A stretch of 15,210 nt of DNA from Pseudomonadota bacterium (GTDB lineage Bacteria; Pseudomonadota; Gammaproteobacteria; Enterobacterales; Succinivibrionaceae). The notes beneath the pieces were generated by a model. That model saw nothing but the letters and a program-made list of their open reading frames with translations. It was not told where the DNA came from and ran no database searches. Numbering within the stretch: position 1 is the first letter of the stretch; each line of letters opens with the position of its first letter. The stretch lies in assembly GCA_023460615.1 (NCBI GenBank), contig JAEWPL010000151.1:1-15210 (forward strand), given 5' to 3'. The translations under genes were made by a program, and so were the position numbers. Positions 1 to 7,016 of the stretch are shown here, one piece after another.

Positions 1-2608
1 GAAGTTTCTCCTTAACAATACGCTCCATCTCATCCATTGCTTGACCTGTAGATACGCCAGGAGCTGCTGAACCTTGAATTTCTACAGCAGATAGACCGTT
101 GAAACGCTCTAACTTAGGTGAACCATAAGTCCATTCTGTTGTTACGAAGGCACTGAAAGGAACCATGTTGCCAGTGTGGCTCTTTACGTACCACTTTGTG
201 AGATCCTTTTCAGTCATACGATCTTCAGCACGACCCTGAACATAAACCTTCTTAACACGGTTTCTGTCCATAAAGTTATCAACGTAAGCAGAACCCCATG
301 CTGCAGAGAAGGTGGAGTTAATGCTTGAAGGATCTAGTCCTAAGGACATAGCCTTTTCGTAGTCAATATTAAGTTTCAGCTGAGGTGTATCATCCATACC
401 ATTAGCACGAACCTGTGTTAATAGTGGGGATTGTGAAGCTTCTGCAATTAAAAGGTTACGAGCTTGAATTAGAGCTTCATGACCTTGAGAAGCTTGATCT
501 ACTAAGTAGAAGTCAAAGCCGTTTGCAGTACCTAATTCAGGAATAGCAGGAATGTTGAAAGCGAAAGCTAAACCATCACGAATACCACCAATCAAAGGCA
601 TATAAGCTCTTTGAGAGATTGCATCAGCATGTTGATCTGCTCTAGTTCTTAAAGACCAATCTTTAAGTCTAATAAAGCCCATACCAGCATTTTGACCTTG
701 ACCTGCAAAAGAGAAGCCAGCTACAAGCATAACACTCTCTACGTTCTCTTTTTCAGCCCCTAAGAAGTATTGCATTACTTGATTTAATACACCATCTGTC
801 TTCTCTAATGTAGAGCCTGATGGTAAGGTTACCATGGTAAGTAACACACCTTGATCTTCAGATGGTAAGAATGATGATGGAATTCTTACAAAGCTGAATA
901 CTAAGGCTACGCAAATTGCTAGGTAATAAACTAAGTATCTGCCAATACGTTTTACAATAACTTTAACGTATTCTTGGTACTTAGTAGACATGAATGCGAA
1001 TAACTTATTCCAAGCTGCAATCAGTTTTCTTATAGGAGAATATAGTAAGTCAAATTTGTCATTTAACTTATCAAATAGATTCTTTTTCTCTTTTTGCTTT
1101 GCGTTAGGCGGTAAAAGAATACTTGCGCAAAGAGCAGGGGTAAGAATAATAGCGATTACAACAGATAGCACCATTGCTGAAACAATAGTGATGGAGAATT
1201 GTCTATAAATAATACCTGTAGAACCACCAAAGAAAGCCATAGGAATGAACACAGCTGATAGCACTAGAGCGATACCAATAAGTGCACCTGTGATTTCATC
1301 CATGGATTTTACGGTAGCTTGCTTTGGAGTTAGATTTGGCTCCTCATGCAAAATACGCTCAACGTTTTCTACCACCACGATAGCATCGTCAACTAACAAA
1401 CCAATTGCTAGCACTAAACCGAACATGGTTAAAGTGTTGATAGAGAATCCGCAAACCTGCATGATTGCGAAAGTACCTAATAACACAACAGGAACTGTGA
1501 TGGAAGGAATTAAAGTTGCACGGAAGTTTTGTAAGAACAAGTACATGATGAACACAACTAATATGATAGCTTCAATCATGGTGTGGAACACTTCGTTGAT
1601 AGAAACTTCAATGAACTTAGTAGTGTCGTAAGGATATTCTAACTCTACCCAATCAGGAAAGTAAGGTGATAGATCGTTAATTACCTGTTTAACTCTCTTA
1701 GCTGTATCTAGAGCGTTAGCACCTGAAGATAAGCGTACAGCAAGACCTGAAGCTGGGCGCCCGTTATACTTACCGTGAGCGTTGTAGTACTGAGCACCTA
1801 ACTCAATATCAGCAACATCCTTTAAGTGAACTTTTGTACCATCAGGATTTACTTTCAATAAGATGTTTTCAAACTCAGCAACAGTTTCAAGTCTCTTTTG
1901 ACCAGTAATGGTGTAAGCATACATCTGACCTTTAACTGCAGGAGTTCCACCTAAAGAACCGTAAGTAACCTGAGCATTTTGAGAGGTGATTGCACTTAGA
2001 ATTTCACCAGCTGATAGCGCGTAGTTACTTAGTTTTTTAGGATCTAACCAAACACGCATAGCGTACTTAGCACCGAACACCTCTAAAGAACCTACACCAC
2101 TTACACGAGCTAGAGGCTCTTTTAAGTTAGCTTCAAGGTAATCAGTAATATCTGTAGAATCGTGTTTGTCATCAGTTGCAACTAGGGAGGCAACTAACAA
2201 GAACGCATCAGTAGATTTAGATACGTCCACACCGTTTTGTTGCACAGTAGTTGGTAACTGTGACTGTGTTTGTTGCATCTTGTTCTGTACTTGAACCTGT
2301 GCAATATCTGCATTAGTTCCTGGTTCAAAGGTAATAACAATCTTTGAATTACCAAATGAATCAGAAGAAGAGCTCATGTACATGTAGCCATCAAGACCTG
2401 TCATGTTTTGCTCAATAATCTGTGTTACAGAACGTTCAACTGTTTGAGCATCAGCACCAGGATAACTTGATGAAATAGAAACTGAAGGTGGCGCAATAGT
2501 AGGATATTGCGATACTGGCAAGGTGTTCACAGAGAACAAACCTGCCAACATAATACAGATTGCTATAACCCACGCAAAAATTGGACGGTCGATAAAGAAA
2601 CGAGCCAT
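1..2608 (-). CDS. acrB: AcrB-type RND multidrug efflux transporter (3' end outside window)
   Basis: This is the inner-membrane proton/drug antiporter of a tripartite RND pump. The reading frame opens at ATG 2608-2606 (MARFFIDRPIFAWV, the typical AcrB N-terminus) and stays open to base 1. About 869 residues are visible of the roughly 1030-1050 usual for the family, so the C-terminal membrane helices are missing from the window. Visible landmarks are TM1 just after the start, porter-domain sequence (YPGADAQTVE), and the TM4 motif GLLVDDAIVVVENVERI, which carries the two aspartates of the proton relay. The GSTLEKTDGVL and GFSFAGQGQN segments of the second half follow. A ribosome site (GAGGG) lies in the 19 bp between acrA's stop and this start, so the two genes form one operon. 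The matching outer-membrane channel (TolC type) is not in the window. Family assignment is near certain; drug range cannot be read from sequence. Confidence 0.96.
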   Translation of the reverse strand, partial: MARFFIDRPIFAWVIAICIMLAGLFSVNTLPVSQYPTIAPPSVSISSSYPGADAQTVERSVTQIIEQNMTGLDGYMYMSSSSDSFGNSKIVITFEPGTNADIAQVQVQNKMQQTQSQLPTTVQQNGVDVSKSTDAFLLVASLVATDDKHDSTDITDYLEANLKEPLARVSGVGSLEVFGAKYAMRVWLDPKKLSNYALSAGEILSAITSQNAQVTYGSLGGTPAVKGQMYAYTITGQKRLETVAEFENILLKVNPDGTKVHLKDVADIELGAQYYNAHGKYNGRPASGLAVRLSSGANALDTAKRVKQVINDLSPYFPDWVELEYPYDTTKFIEVSINEVFHTMIEAIILVVFIMYLFLQNFRATLIPSITVPVVLLGTFAIMQVCGFSINTLTMFGLVLAIGLLVDDAIVVVENVERILHEEPNLTPKQATVKSMDEITGALIGIALVLSAVFIPMAFFGGSTGIIYRQFSITIVSAMVLSVVIAIILTPALCASILLPPNAKQKEKKNLFDKLNDKFDLLYSPIRKLIAAWNKLFAFMSTKYQEYVKVIVKRIGRYLVYYLAICVALVFSFVRIPSSFLPSEDQGVLLTMVTLPSGSTLEKTDGVLNQVMQYFLGAEKENVESVMLVAGFSFAGQGQNAGMGFIRLKDWSLRTRADQHADAISQRAYMPLIGGIRDGLAFAFNIPAIPELGTANGFDFYLVDQASQGHEALIQARNLLIAEASQSPLLTQVRANGMDDTPQLKLNIDYEKAMSLGLDPSSINSTFSAAWGSAYVDNFMDRNRVKKVYVQGRAEDRMTEKDLTKWYVKSHTGNMVPFSAFVTTEWTYGSPKLERFNGLSAVEIQGSAAPGVSTGQAMDEMERIVKEKL

Positions 2609-2627
2609 TTAGTTTATACCCTCTTTC

Positions 2628-3773
2628 TTACTTTGCAGCCTGAGCGTTATCTTTTGGCAAAATTGGTGTTACAGGCATGCCAGGTCTAATCTTTTGAATG
2701 TTGCTTGTAATTACTTTGTCGCCAACCTTTAGACCACTGCTTACTACGTATAAATTACCGTATTCAATGCTTAATTTGATATCGCGTCTTTCAACTAAGC
2801 CTTTGTCATTTACAACGTAAGCATAGGTAAGACCATTAGGCTCTCTTTGTGCACCATTAGCAATAACTACAGGAGCATTTGGAATAGTGCCTTGATTGAT
2901 ATCGCCACGTAGGAAGATACCTGGAAGAATGATATTGTCTGGGTTTGGAACGATTGCACGTAAGTTAACCATGCCAGTGCTTTCATCTACTGAAACTTCA
3001 GTAAACTCGATTTCACCTTGTTTGTCGTAAGCAGAACCATCAGAGAAATAGATATCTACTTTTGCCTTGCCTTCGTTTAGAAGTTTACCTTCAGTTAAAC
3101 TCTTTCTTAAAGCAATATGATCTTCTGCGGTTTGACCAAGATCAACATAGATAGGATCAAGTTGTTGAATGGTAGTTAATGCATTAGCCTGACCTGCAGC
3201 TACTAAAGCACCTTCTGTTACAGTTGAACGGTTAATGGTGCCGGTAATAGGAGCATATACTTTAGTGTAACCTAAGTCGATATTGGCCTTTTTAAGATTT
3301 GCCTCAGCAGCTTGTACTGATGCTTTTGCATTTAGATAAGCAGCTTGTGCATCATCGTAGTCTTGCTTACTTACAGCTTTTTGATCTAAAAGATGACGAT
3401 ATCTTTCAGCTCTTAATTGGGTTGAGTGTAATGTTGCTTTAGCACTAGCTAAATTAGCCTCAGCACTTTTTACATTTGCTTCATATACAGAAGGATCGAT
3501 TTGATAAAGCTGTTGACCTTGTTGAACTACAGAGCCTTCTTCAAACAGTCTCTTTTGGAGAATACCTGTAACCTGAGGTCTTACCTCTGCTTTGCGGGTA
3601 GGATTTGCTCTACCAGTTAAGTGAGAGATAACAGGAACGTTTTCTGTAGTAACTACATAAACGTCAACTGGTAATGCACCACCTTGCTGTTGAGGTTGAT
3701 CACCACAACCTACAAGAGTTAGAGCTGCTAATACAGCACTTGGTAGCAAATATTTTTTTACATCAAACAACAT
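2628..3773 (-). CDS. acrA: AcrA-type RND efflux periplasmic adaptor lipoprotein
   Basis: This membrane-fusion protein links an AcrB-type pump to an outer-membrane channel. It has 381 residues, slightly shorter than E. coli AcrA (397). The N-terminus has Lys6-Lys7, a hydrophobic stretch and a lipobox LVGC with the lipidated Cys at residue 23, so it should be an anchored lipoprotein. Order of domains: first lipoyl half (about 60-95, with RPQVTGIL and EEGSVVQQGQ), an alpha-helical hairpin rich in Ala, Glu and Lys (about 95-170), second lipoyl half (YTKVYAPITGTINRS), beta-barrel (about 210-290) and the membrane-proximal domain ending GMPVTPILPK. The ATG has a good ribosome site (GAAGGG) 8 bp upstream. 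It is first in the acrAB operon and divergent from acrR. The order adaptor-pump with divergent repressor is the E. coli arrangement. Confidence 0.96.
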   Translation of the reverse strand: MLFDVKKYLLPSAVLAALTLVGCGDQPQQQGGALPVDVYVVTTENVPVISHLTGRANPTRKAEVRPQVTGILQKRLFEEGSVVQQGQQLYQIDPSVYEANVKSAEANLASAKATLHSTQLRAERYRHLLDQKAVSKQDYDDAQAAYLNAKASVQAAEANLKKANIDLGYTKVYAPITGTINRSTVTEGALVAAGQANALTTIQQLDPIYVDLGQTAEDHIALRKSLTEGKLLNEGKAKVDIYFSDGSAYDKQGEIEFTEVSVDESTGMVNLRAIVPNPDNIILPGIFLRGDINQGTIPNAPVVIANGAQREPNGLTYAYVVNDKGLVERRDIKLSIEYGNLYVVSSGLKVGDKVITSNIQKIRPGMPVTPILPKDNAQAAK

Positions 3774-3808
3774 TGTGATTTCCCTTCATTATCAGATGCA
3801 AGGATTAT

Positions 3809-3824
3809 TAACTAAATTTAGTTA
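3809..3824. promoter_or_regulatory. perfect 16-bp palindrome upstream of acrA
   Basis: TAACTAAATTTAGTTA reads identically on both strands, centred about 43 bp before the acrA start codon. It is unlike the AcrR-type ACATAC/GTATGT site, so if it binds a protein it is probably a different dimeric regulator. It lies downstream of the likely acrA promoter, in the 5' leader, where binding would act as a roadblock or control a closer promoter. AT-rich DNA makes chance palindromes commoner, so the role is inferred only. Confidence 0.3.
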
Positions 3825-4038
3825 CCTAAAATGCGGCTTTTACCGCTAATTTTTTGTTATACCCATCGGCAAAACAACATCTAGGTACAATTTGGCGTGA
3901 ACTAGCTCAATTATACGATAGGTTTGTTAGCTTTTATATAGAAAAAAAGATTTTACCAACGAATAAAAATATAAGTATTAAACAAAATACAAAAAGCTGT
4001 ATGTAGATAATATAAAAGCAGTTTTAACAATATTTTTG

Positions 4039-4067
4039 TTTAAAAAAAATAGAAATGTAGGTATACT
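4039..4067 (+). promoter_or_regulatory. predicted acrR promoter
   Basis: TATACT at 4062-4067 is a good -10 match. A weak -35 (TTTAAA, 4039-4044) lies 17 bp upstream. Transcription would begin near 4074, directly at the left edge of the palindromic operator, so AcrR bound there should block its own promoter. The -35 is poor, so the exact pairing is uncertain. Confidence 0.4.
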
Positions 4068-4075
4068 AAATTTTC

Positions 4076-4098
4076 AACATACAAACCGTATGTATGTT
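4076..4098. promoter_or_regulatory. AcrR-type palindromic operator
   Basis: The half-sites ACATACA (4077-4083) and TGTATGT (4091-4097) face each other across 7 bases. Ten of the eleven symmetric base pairs from 4076 to 4098 match around the centre at 4087. The published E. coli AcrR site also has outer ACATACA and TGTATGT arms. It lies between the predicted acrR -10 and the ribosome site, as expected for autoregulation by the TetR-family protein encoded next to it. Confidence 0.75.
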
Positions 4099-4110
4099 TA
4101 GGAGAAAAAA

Positions 4111-4749
4111 TTGCCAAAACGTACTTATGAAGATTCTTTAGTAACCAAACAAAATATCTTAAATAGCGCTAAAAGATTATTTTCAAGACGTGGTTATGAA
4201 AGGACTAGTTTATCTGATGTAGCTAAATACGCAGGCGTTACACGTGGAGCCATTTATTGGCATTTTTCAAGTAAAGAGGATTTGTTGTTAGGCTTATTAG
4301 ATAAGTTAAATACAGATCTTTTCTCAAACAACATTGTTGATGAAGCAATGTCTCCTAATGAATTAGATCCTTTAGGAAAACTAAAAAAGTTTTTGTTAGT
4401 TTTAGTTCAAGAAGATGCTATTGAGTTCTTTAATTCTACATTCATGACTATGTTATTAACCATTATGAATGGAGGCTCTGGCAACGATGAGCTCAGGGAA
4501 AAAATTTACGCTCAGCGTAAACGTCATGTAATTAATCAAACTCAAATTATTAAGAATGCAATAAACAAAGGTCAGCTTCCAAAAAATTTAGAGGTAGAAG
4601 CTGCAGTTGAGCATTTAGAAATCTTTTTAATTGGTTATATTCACTCTTGCAGAGTAGACAAAGTGGAGCTTATCAAAAAGAATTTCTCTTATTACCTAGA
4701 TTTAGAGTTTGAACTAATGAAAAAGCTAACTAAAGAAGCTTTAGTTTAA
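4111..4749 (+). CDS. acrR: TetR-family efflux repressor, AcrR type
   Basis: This is the predicted ligand-responsive repressor of the neighbouring acrAB operon and of itself. It has 212 residues, close to E. coli AcrR (215). The N-terminal helix-turn-helix is textbook TetR/AcrR: TSLSDVAKYAGVTRGAIYWHF at about residues 32-52, followed by SSKEDL. The C-terminal two thirds form the helical ligand-binding and dimer domain, which diverges from E. coli AcrR as usual. I take the start as TTG at 4111 because AGGAGA lies 5 bp upstream, the product begins MPKRTYEDS at the expected distance from the helix-turn-helix, and no in-frame ATG fits. A TTG start suggests low expression, which suits a repressor. 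Its stop is 3 bp from that of the convergent yciA. Confidence 0.92.
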   Translation: MPKRTYEDSLVTKQNILNSAKRLFSRRGYERTSLSDVAKYAGVTRGAIYWHFSSKEDLLLGLLDKLNTDLFSNNIVDEAMSPNELDPLGKLKKFLLVLVQEDAIEFFNSTFMTMLLTIMNGGSGNDELREKIYAQRKRHVINQTQIIKNAINKGQLPKNLEVEAAVEHLEIFLIGYIHSCRVDKVELIKKNFSYYLDLEFELMKKLTKEALV

Positions 4750-4752
4750 CTT

Positions 4753-5247
4753 TTACTCGTGTTTAATCGACCCGTCTGTGTTTAATCCAACACAGGCTGC
4801 GTCAATTCCAAATTCTGCAACAGCTTTAGCTGTGGCAGGTAATGGTCTTGGTTTTCCATTTGCATCTACTGCTACATATACATAGTTAGCTTCGGTCACT
4901 AGATGTCTTTCAGCATGCTCATTTGTTTGGCTTTCAATTAACTTTTTGACCCAAATTTCTAGGTGAACCGTCATAGAGGTATGACCAATCCTAGTACAAG
5001 TTCCGTAGCAACAAACTACATCACCTACACTTACAGGTTTTAAAAAGGACATCCCATCTACAGCTGCAGTAACCACGCGGCCGTTTGCAATTTCTCTTGC
5101 TAAAATTGCACCTGAAATATCCATTTGAGACATGATCCAACCACCAAAGATGTCTCCTGCTGGATTTGTATCAGCTGGCATCGCCAATGTTCTTAAAAGC
5201 AAATTGCCAATAGGTGGATGTGTCCTATTTACATTGTTTTGAGTCAT
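4753..5247 (-). CDS. yciA: YciA-type acyl-CoA thioesterase
   Basis: This is a cytoplasmic hotdog-fold enzyme that hydrolyses acyl-CoA thioesters to free acid and CoA. At 164 residues it is somewhat longer than E. coli YciA (about 132), the extra residues being mostly at the C-terminus. The signature is strong: LRTLAMPADTNPAGDIFGGWIMSQMDISGAI at residues 18-48, with Asn28 and Asp43 in the positions of the conserved hotdog active-site Asn and Asp. VGDVVCCY and the WVKK and YVAVD segments follow, all as in E. coli YciA. It is transcribed alone on the minus strand, divergent from the squalene synthase-like gene (78 bp shared upstream region). Its ribosome site is weak (GAGA). In the family it trims a range of acyl-CoAs; the actual substrate here is unknown. 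Confidence 0.93.
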   Translation of the reverse strand: MTQNNVNRTHPPIGNLLLRTLAMPADTNPAGDIFGGWIMSQMDISGAILAREIANGRVVTAAVDGMSFLKPVSVGDVVCCYGTCTRIGHTSMTVHLEIWVKKLIESQTNEHAERHLVTEANYVYVAVDANGKPRPLPATAKAVAEFGIDAACVGLNTDGSIKHE

Positions 5248-5284
5248 ATTTATCTCGATAAAAAGAATTTAATCAATATCAGTG

Positions 5285-5290
5285 TATAAT
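5285..5290 (+). promoter_or_regulatory. predicted -10 element for the squalene synthase-like gene and dsbA
   Basis: A perfect TATAAT lies 35 bp before the ATG at 5326, preceded directly by TG. No good -35 is visible at 16-18 bp. Transcription would begin near 5297, giving a leader of about 29 nt. The 12-base sequence TAATCAATATCA (5270-5281) sits just upstream of this -10 and recurs in the ilvE promoter region. Confidence 0.4.
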
Positions 5291-5325
5291 TCTACTACAC
5301 TAAAACAAGAGAATAGTTTTTTATT

Positions 5326-6336
5326 ATGCAACTGACACAAATCCAGTTTGATAGGCAACAAGAGCACTTAGCAAAAGTATCTAGAACCTTTGCCTTAACT
5401 ATACCACTATTACCTACAGAACTAATCGATTACATTTCAAATGCGTATTTGTTATGTCGTATTGCAGATACTATTGAAGATGATCCAAAAGCTTTAGTAA
5501 AACAGAAGATTGCTTGGCTTAATAGTTTTGCAACCTTTTGTAAAAATGAATTTTCAGATGACATGCAATTATTGTCTTTGCATAAAACCGCCATAGAATT
5601 AGTTGAAAATTCAGCTAATCCTAGTGAGTATGACCTTATGCAAGACATGCTAGGTGTTATCTCAAGAACAAGATCTTTTCCAAAGAGAATTAAACAAATC
5701 TTAGCTAATGGAGTCTGCATCTTAAGTTTTGGCATGGCCAAATCCTTACAAGGTCATGAGATTAAGAATTTAGATGATGTCGATAGCTACTGTTATTATG
5801 TTGCGGGTATCGTAGGTGAAATTTTAGCTTTATTATTCTATGAACAAGATAAGACCATTGATAAGCAAAAGCTATTGAATTTATCTGTAAGTTTTGGTGA
5901 AGGATTGCAACTTACAAATATCTTAAAAGATAGGTATGAAGATAGCCTAAGAAATGTAAGCTTTTTACCTATTGAAAAAGATGATGCTAAAGCTTCTCTT
6001 GAATATATTGAAATTTGCCAAGGTCATCTTCAGGATGCGATAAATTTTATCACTAGCGTTCCTCGAAAAAATACAGGCATTAGAATTTTCTGCTTATTAA
6101 ATGTCTTAATGGCAACCGCAACCTTAAAGCGTATCAAGTCTGTTGATATATGCGGTTTGCAGAAGGTAAAAATTTCCAGAAACCAAGTAAAGTTTTTATA
6201 TATTTGGTCAAAATTGATAGCTAAAAGTAATTTATTAGTTAAGTTAACCTTTAACTTAATAGGCTTAGGTGTAAAAAAAATCAAAAGAGATCCAGTAGAA
6301 TTAAGAAATAAAGTTTCCTGCTGGGAATTAAAATAA
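5326..6336 (+). CDS. squalene/phytoene synthase-family protein, squalene synthase-like
   Basis: This is a head-to-head prenyl synthase-fold protein of 336 residues. Both metal-diphosphate binding motifs are intact: DTIEDD at residues 48-53, preceded by RIA, and NILKDRYED at 198-206. The first resembles DTVEDD of eukaryotic-type squalene synthase (farnesyl-diphosphate farnesyltransferase). YCYYVAGIVG at 155-164 matches that subfamily's conserved Tyr-Cys-x-Tyr-Val-Ala-Gly segment, and VSRTFALTIPLLP (18-30) is the usual N-terminal helix. On these motifs the protein should be active; condensing two farnesyl diphosphates to (pre)squalene is inferred, not shown. No squalene cyclase, desaturase or other isoprenoid gene is nearby. 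The C-terminus is Lys-rich with only a short hydrophobic patch, so no clear membrane anchor is seen. The ribosome site is weak (AAGAGAA, 12 bp from the ATG). dsbA follows after 9 bp. Confidence 0.85.
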   Translation: MQLTQIQFDRQQEHLAKVSRTFALTIPLLPTELIDYISNAYLLCRIADTIEDDPKALVKQKIAWLNSFATFCKNEFSDDMQLLSLHKTAIELVENSANPSEYDLMQDMLGVISRTRSFPKRIKQILANGVCILSFGMAKSLQGHEIKNLDDVDSYCYYVAGIVGEILALLFYEQDKTIDKQKLLNLSVSFGEGLQLTNILKDRYEDSLRNVSFLPIEKDDAKASLEYIEICQGHLQDAINFITSVPRKNTGIRIFCLLNVLMATATLKRIKSVDICGLQKVKISRNQVKFLYIWSKLIAKSNLLVKLTFNLIGLGVKKIKRDPVELRNKVSCWELK

Positions 6337-6345
6337 GGAATAAAA

Positions 6346-6960
6346 ATGTTAAAGAATTTTATTAAAGTAGTTTTAGTCTCTGTTGCTGTTTTAAGTTCAT
6401 TTAGTGCTATGAGTAAAGACTACGTTGAAGGAAAAGACTATAAAGTAGTTTCTCAAAATAAAACTGTAGAGCCTGAAGTAAGAGAGTTTTTCTCCTTTTT
6501 CTGTACTCATTGTTTTTCTATGGATGAAGCTTTTCAGAAGTTAGCTAAAAGTCTTGAAGGTAAAGCTAAATATGTTTTAAACCCTGTAGGTATCATAGGT
6601 GGAGATGTTGGTGTTGAAACCCAAAAAGCTTATGCAGTTGGTTTAAATAAAGGTATAGCTCAAGAAGTTAAAGCCGAGCTATTTAAGAGAATTCATGTTT
6701 TAAATGAAAAAGTATCAGATCATGAGTTTTTTGTAGATGTATTTAATAGCTTAGGCATTCCTACAGAAGCTTATGAGCAGGATTATTCCTCCTTCGTTAC
6801 TCAAGCTAAAGTTGCTGAGTATGACCGTTATATGGATGAGTACAAAATTGAAGCTGTACCTGAAATTGTAGTTAATGGTAAGTACTTAGTAATTACCGAC
6901 AATATCGAAAACGAAGCAGAATACGAGCAAGTAGTAAATTACTTACTAACTTTAAAATAG
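6346..6960 (+). CDS. dsbA: periplasmic thiol:disulfide oxidase DsbA (CTHC active site)
   Basis: This protein introduces disulfide bonds into exported proteins in the periplasm. It has 204 residues. A signal peptide (Lys3, hydrophobic 5-20) probably ends after Ala-Met-Ser at residue 23, giving mature KDYVEGKDYK, close to the E. coli mature start. The thioredoxin-fold active site FFSFFCTHCFSM has cysteines 53 and 56, with CTHC in place of E. coli's CPHC. NPVGIIGGDVG and the later AVPEIVVNGKY, with its cis-Pro, align with E. coli NFMGGDLG and GVPAMFVNGKY. A ribosome site (AAGGA) lies in the 9 bp after the upstream stop, so it is probably cotranscribed with the squalene synthase-like gene. The partner DsbB is not in the window. 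A hairpin terminator follows at 6973. Confidence 0.94.
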   Translation: MLKNFIKVVLVSVAVLSSFSAMSKDYVEGKDYKVVSQNKTVEPEVREFFSFFCTHCFSMDEAFQKLAKSLEGKAKYVLNPVGIIGGDVGVETQKAYAVGLNKGIAQEVKAELFKRIHVLNEKVSDHEFFVDVFNSLGIPTEAYEQDYSSFVTQAKVAEYDRYMDEYKIEAVPEIVVNGKYLVITDNIENEAEYEQVVNYLLTLK

Positions 6961-6972
6961 CACATCAAATAA

Positions 6973-6996
6973 AAAGGAGAGTCTTTGCTCTCCTTT
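6973..6996. terminator. bidirectional terminator between dsbA and yihG
   Basis: AAAGGAGAG (6973-6981) pairs perfectly with CTCTCCTTT (6988-6996) around a 6-base loop. On the minus strand the stem runs into five T residues, a good terminator for yihG. On the plus strand the T-tract is only TTT followed by ACC, so dsbA termination is weaker. Its place between converging stops supports a shared role. Confidence 0.85.
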
Positions 6997-7016
6997 ACCA
7001 TTCTATCCTTATCTAA

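Larger units (their letters stand above)
3774..4110. other. acrA-acrR divergent intergenic region
   Basis: This 337-base AT-rich stretch holds no gene I can support. From acrA outward it contains the acrA ribosome site, a perfect 16-base palindrome (3809-3824), a short GC hairpin (GCGG/CCGC, 3833-3846) and a TATAAT on the minus strand (3910-3915). That TATAAT is the best -10 candidate for acrAB, though no convincing -35 stands 16-18 bp upstream. Next come a degenerate AcrR-like half-site pair (3985-4004), the acrR -10 (4062-4067) and the main AcrR-like operator (4076-4098). The 5' leader of acrAB would be about 130 nt if the 3910 promoter is real. Confidence 0.8.

Noticed and set aside
990..1631. 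Two plus-strand open frames (990-1208 and 1245-1631)
   Set aside because: Both lie antisense within acrB, which has a continuous family match on the minus strand; they have no ribosome site and no recognisable protein character.
2507..2689. Plus-strand open frame across the acrA-acrB junction
   Set aside because: Antisense to the acrB start and acrA end; the sequence is explained by those genes.
3833..3846. Short GCGG/CCGC hairpin followed by T residues as a terminator
   Set aside because: The stem is only 4 bp and no plus-strand gene precedes it; on the minus strand it lies in the acrA leader, not at a gene end.
5430..6284. Two minus-strand frames inside the squalene synthase-like gene
   Set aside because: Antisense shadows; the plus strand carries intact catalytic motifs throughout this span.
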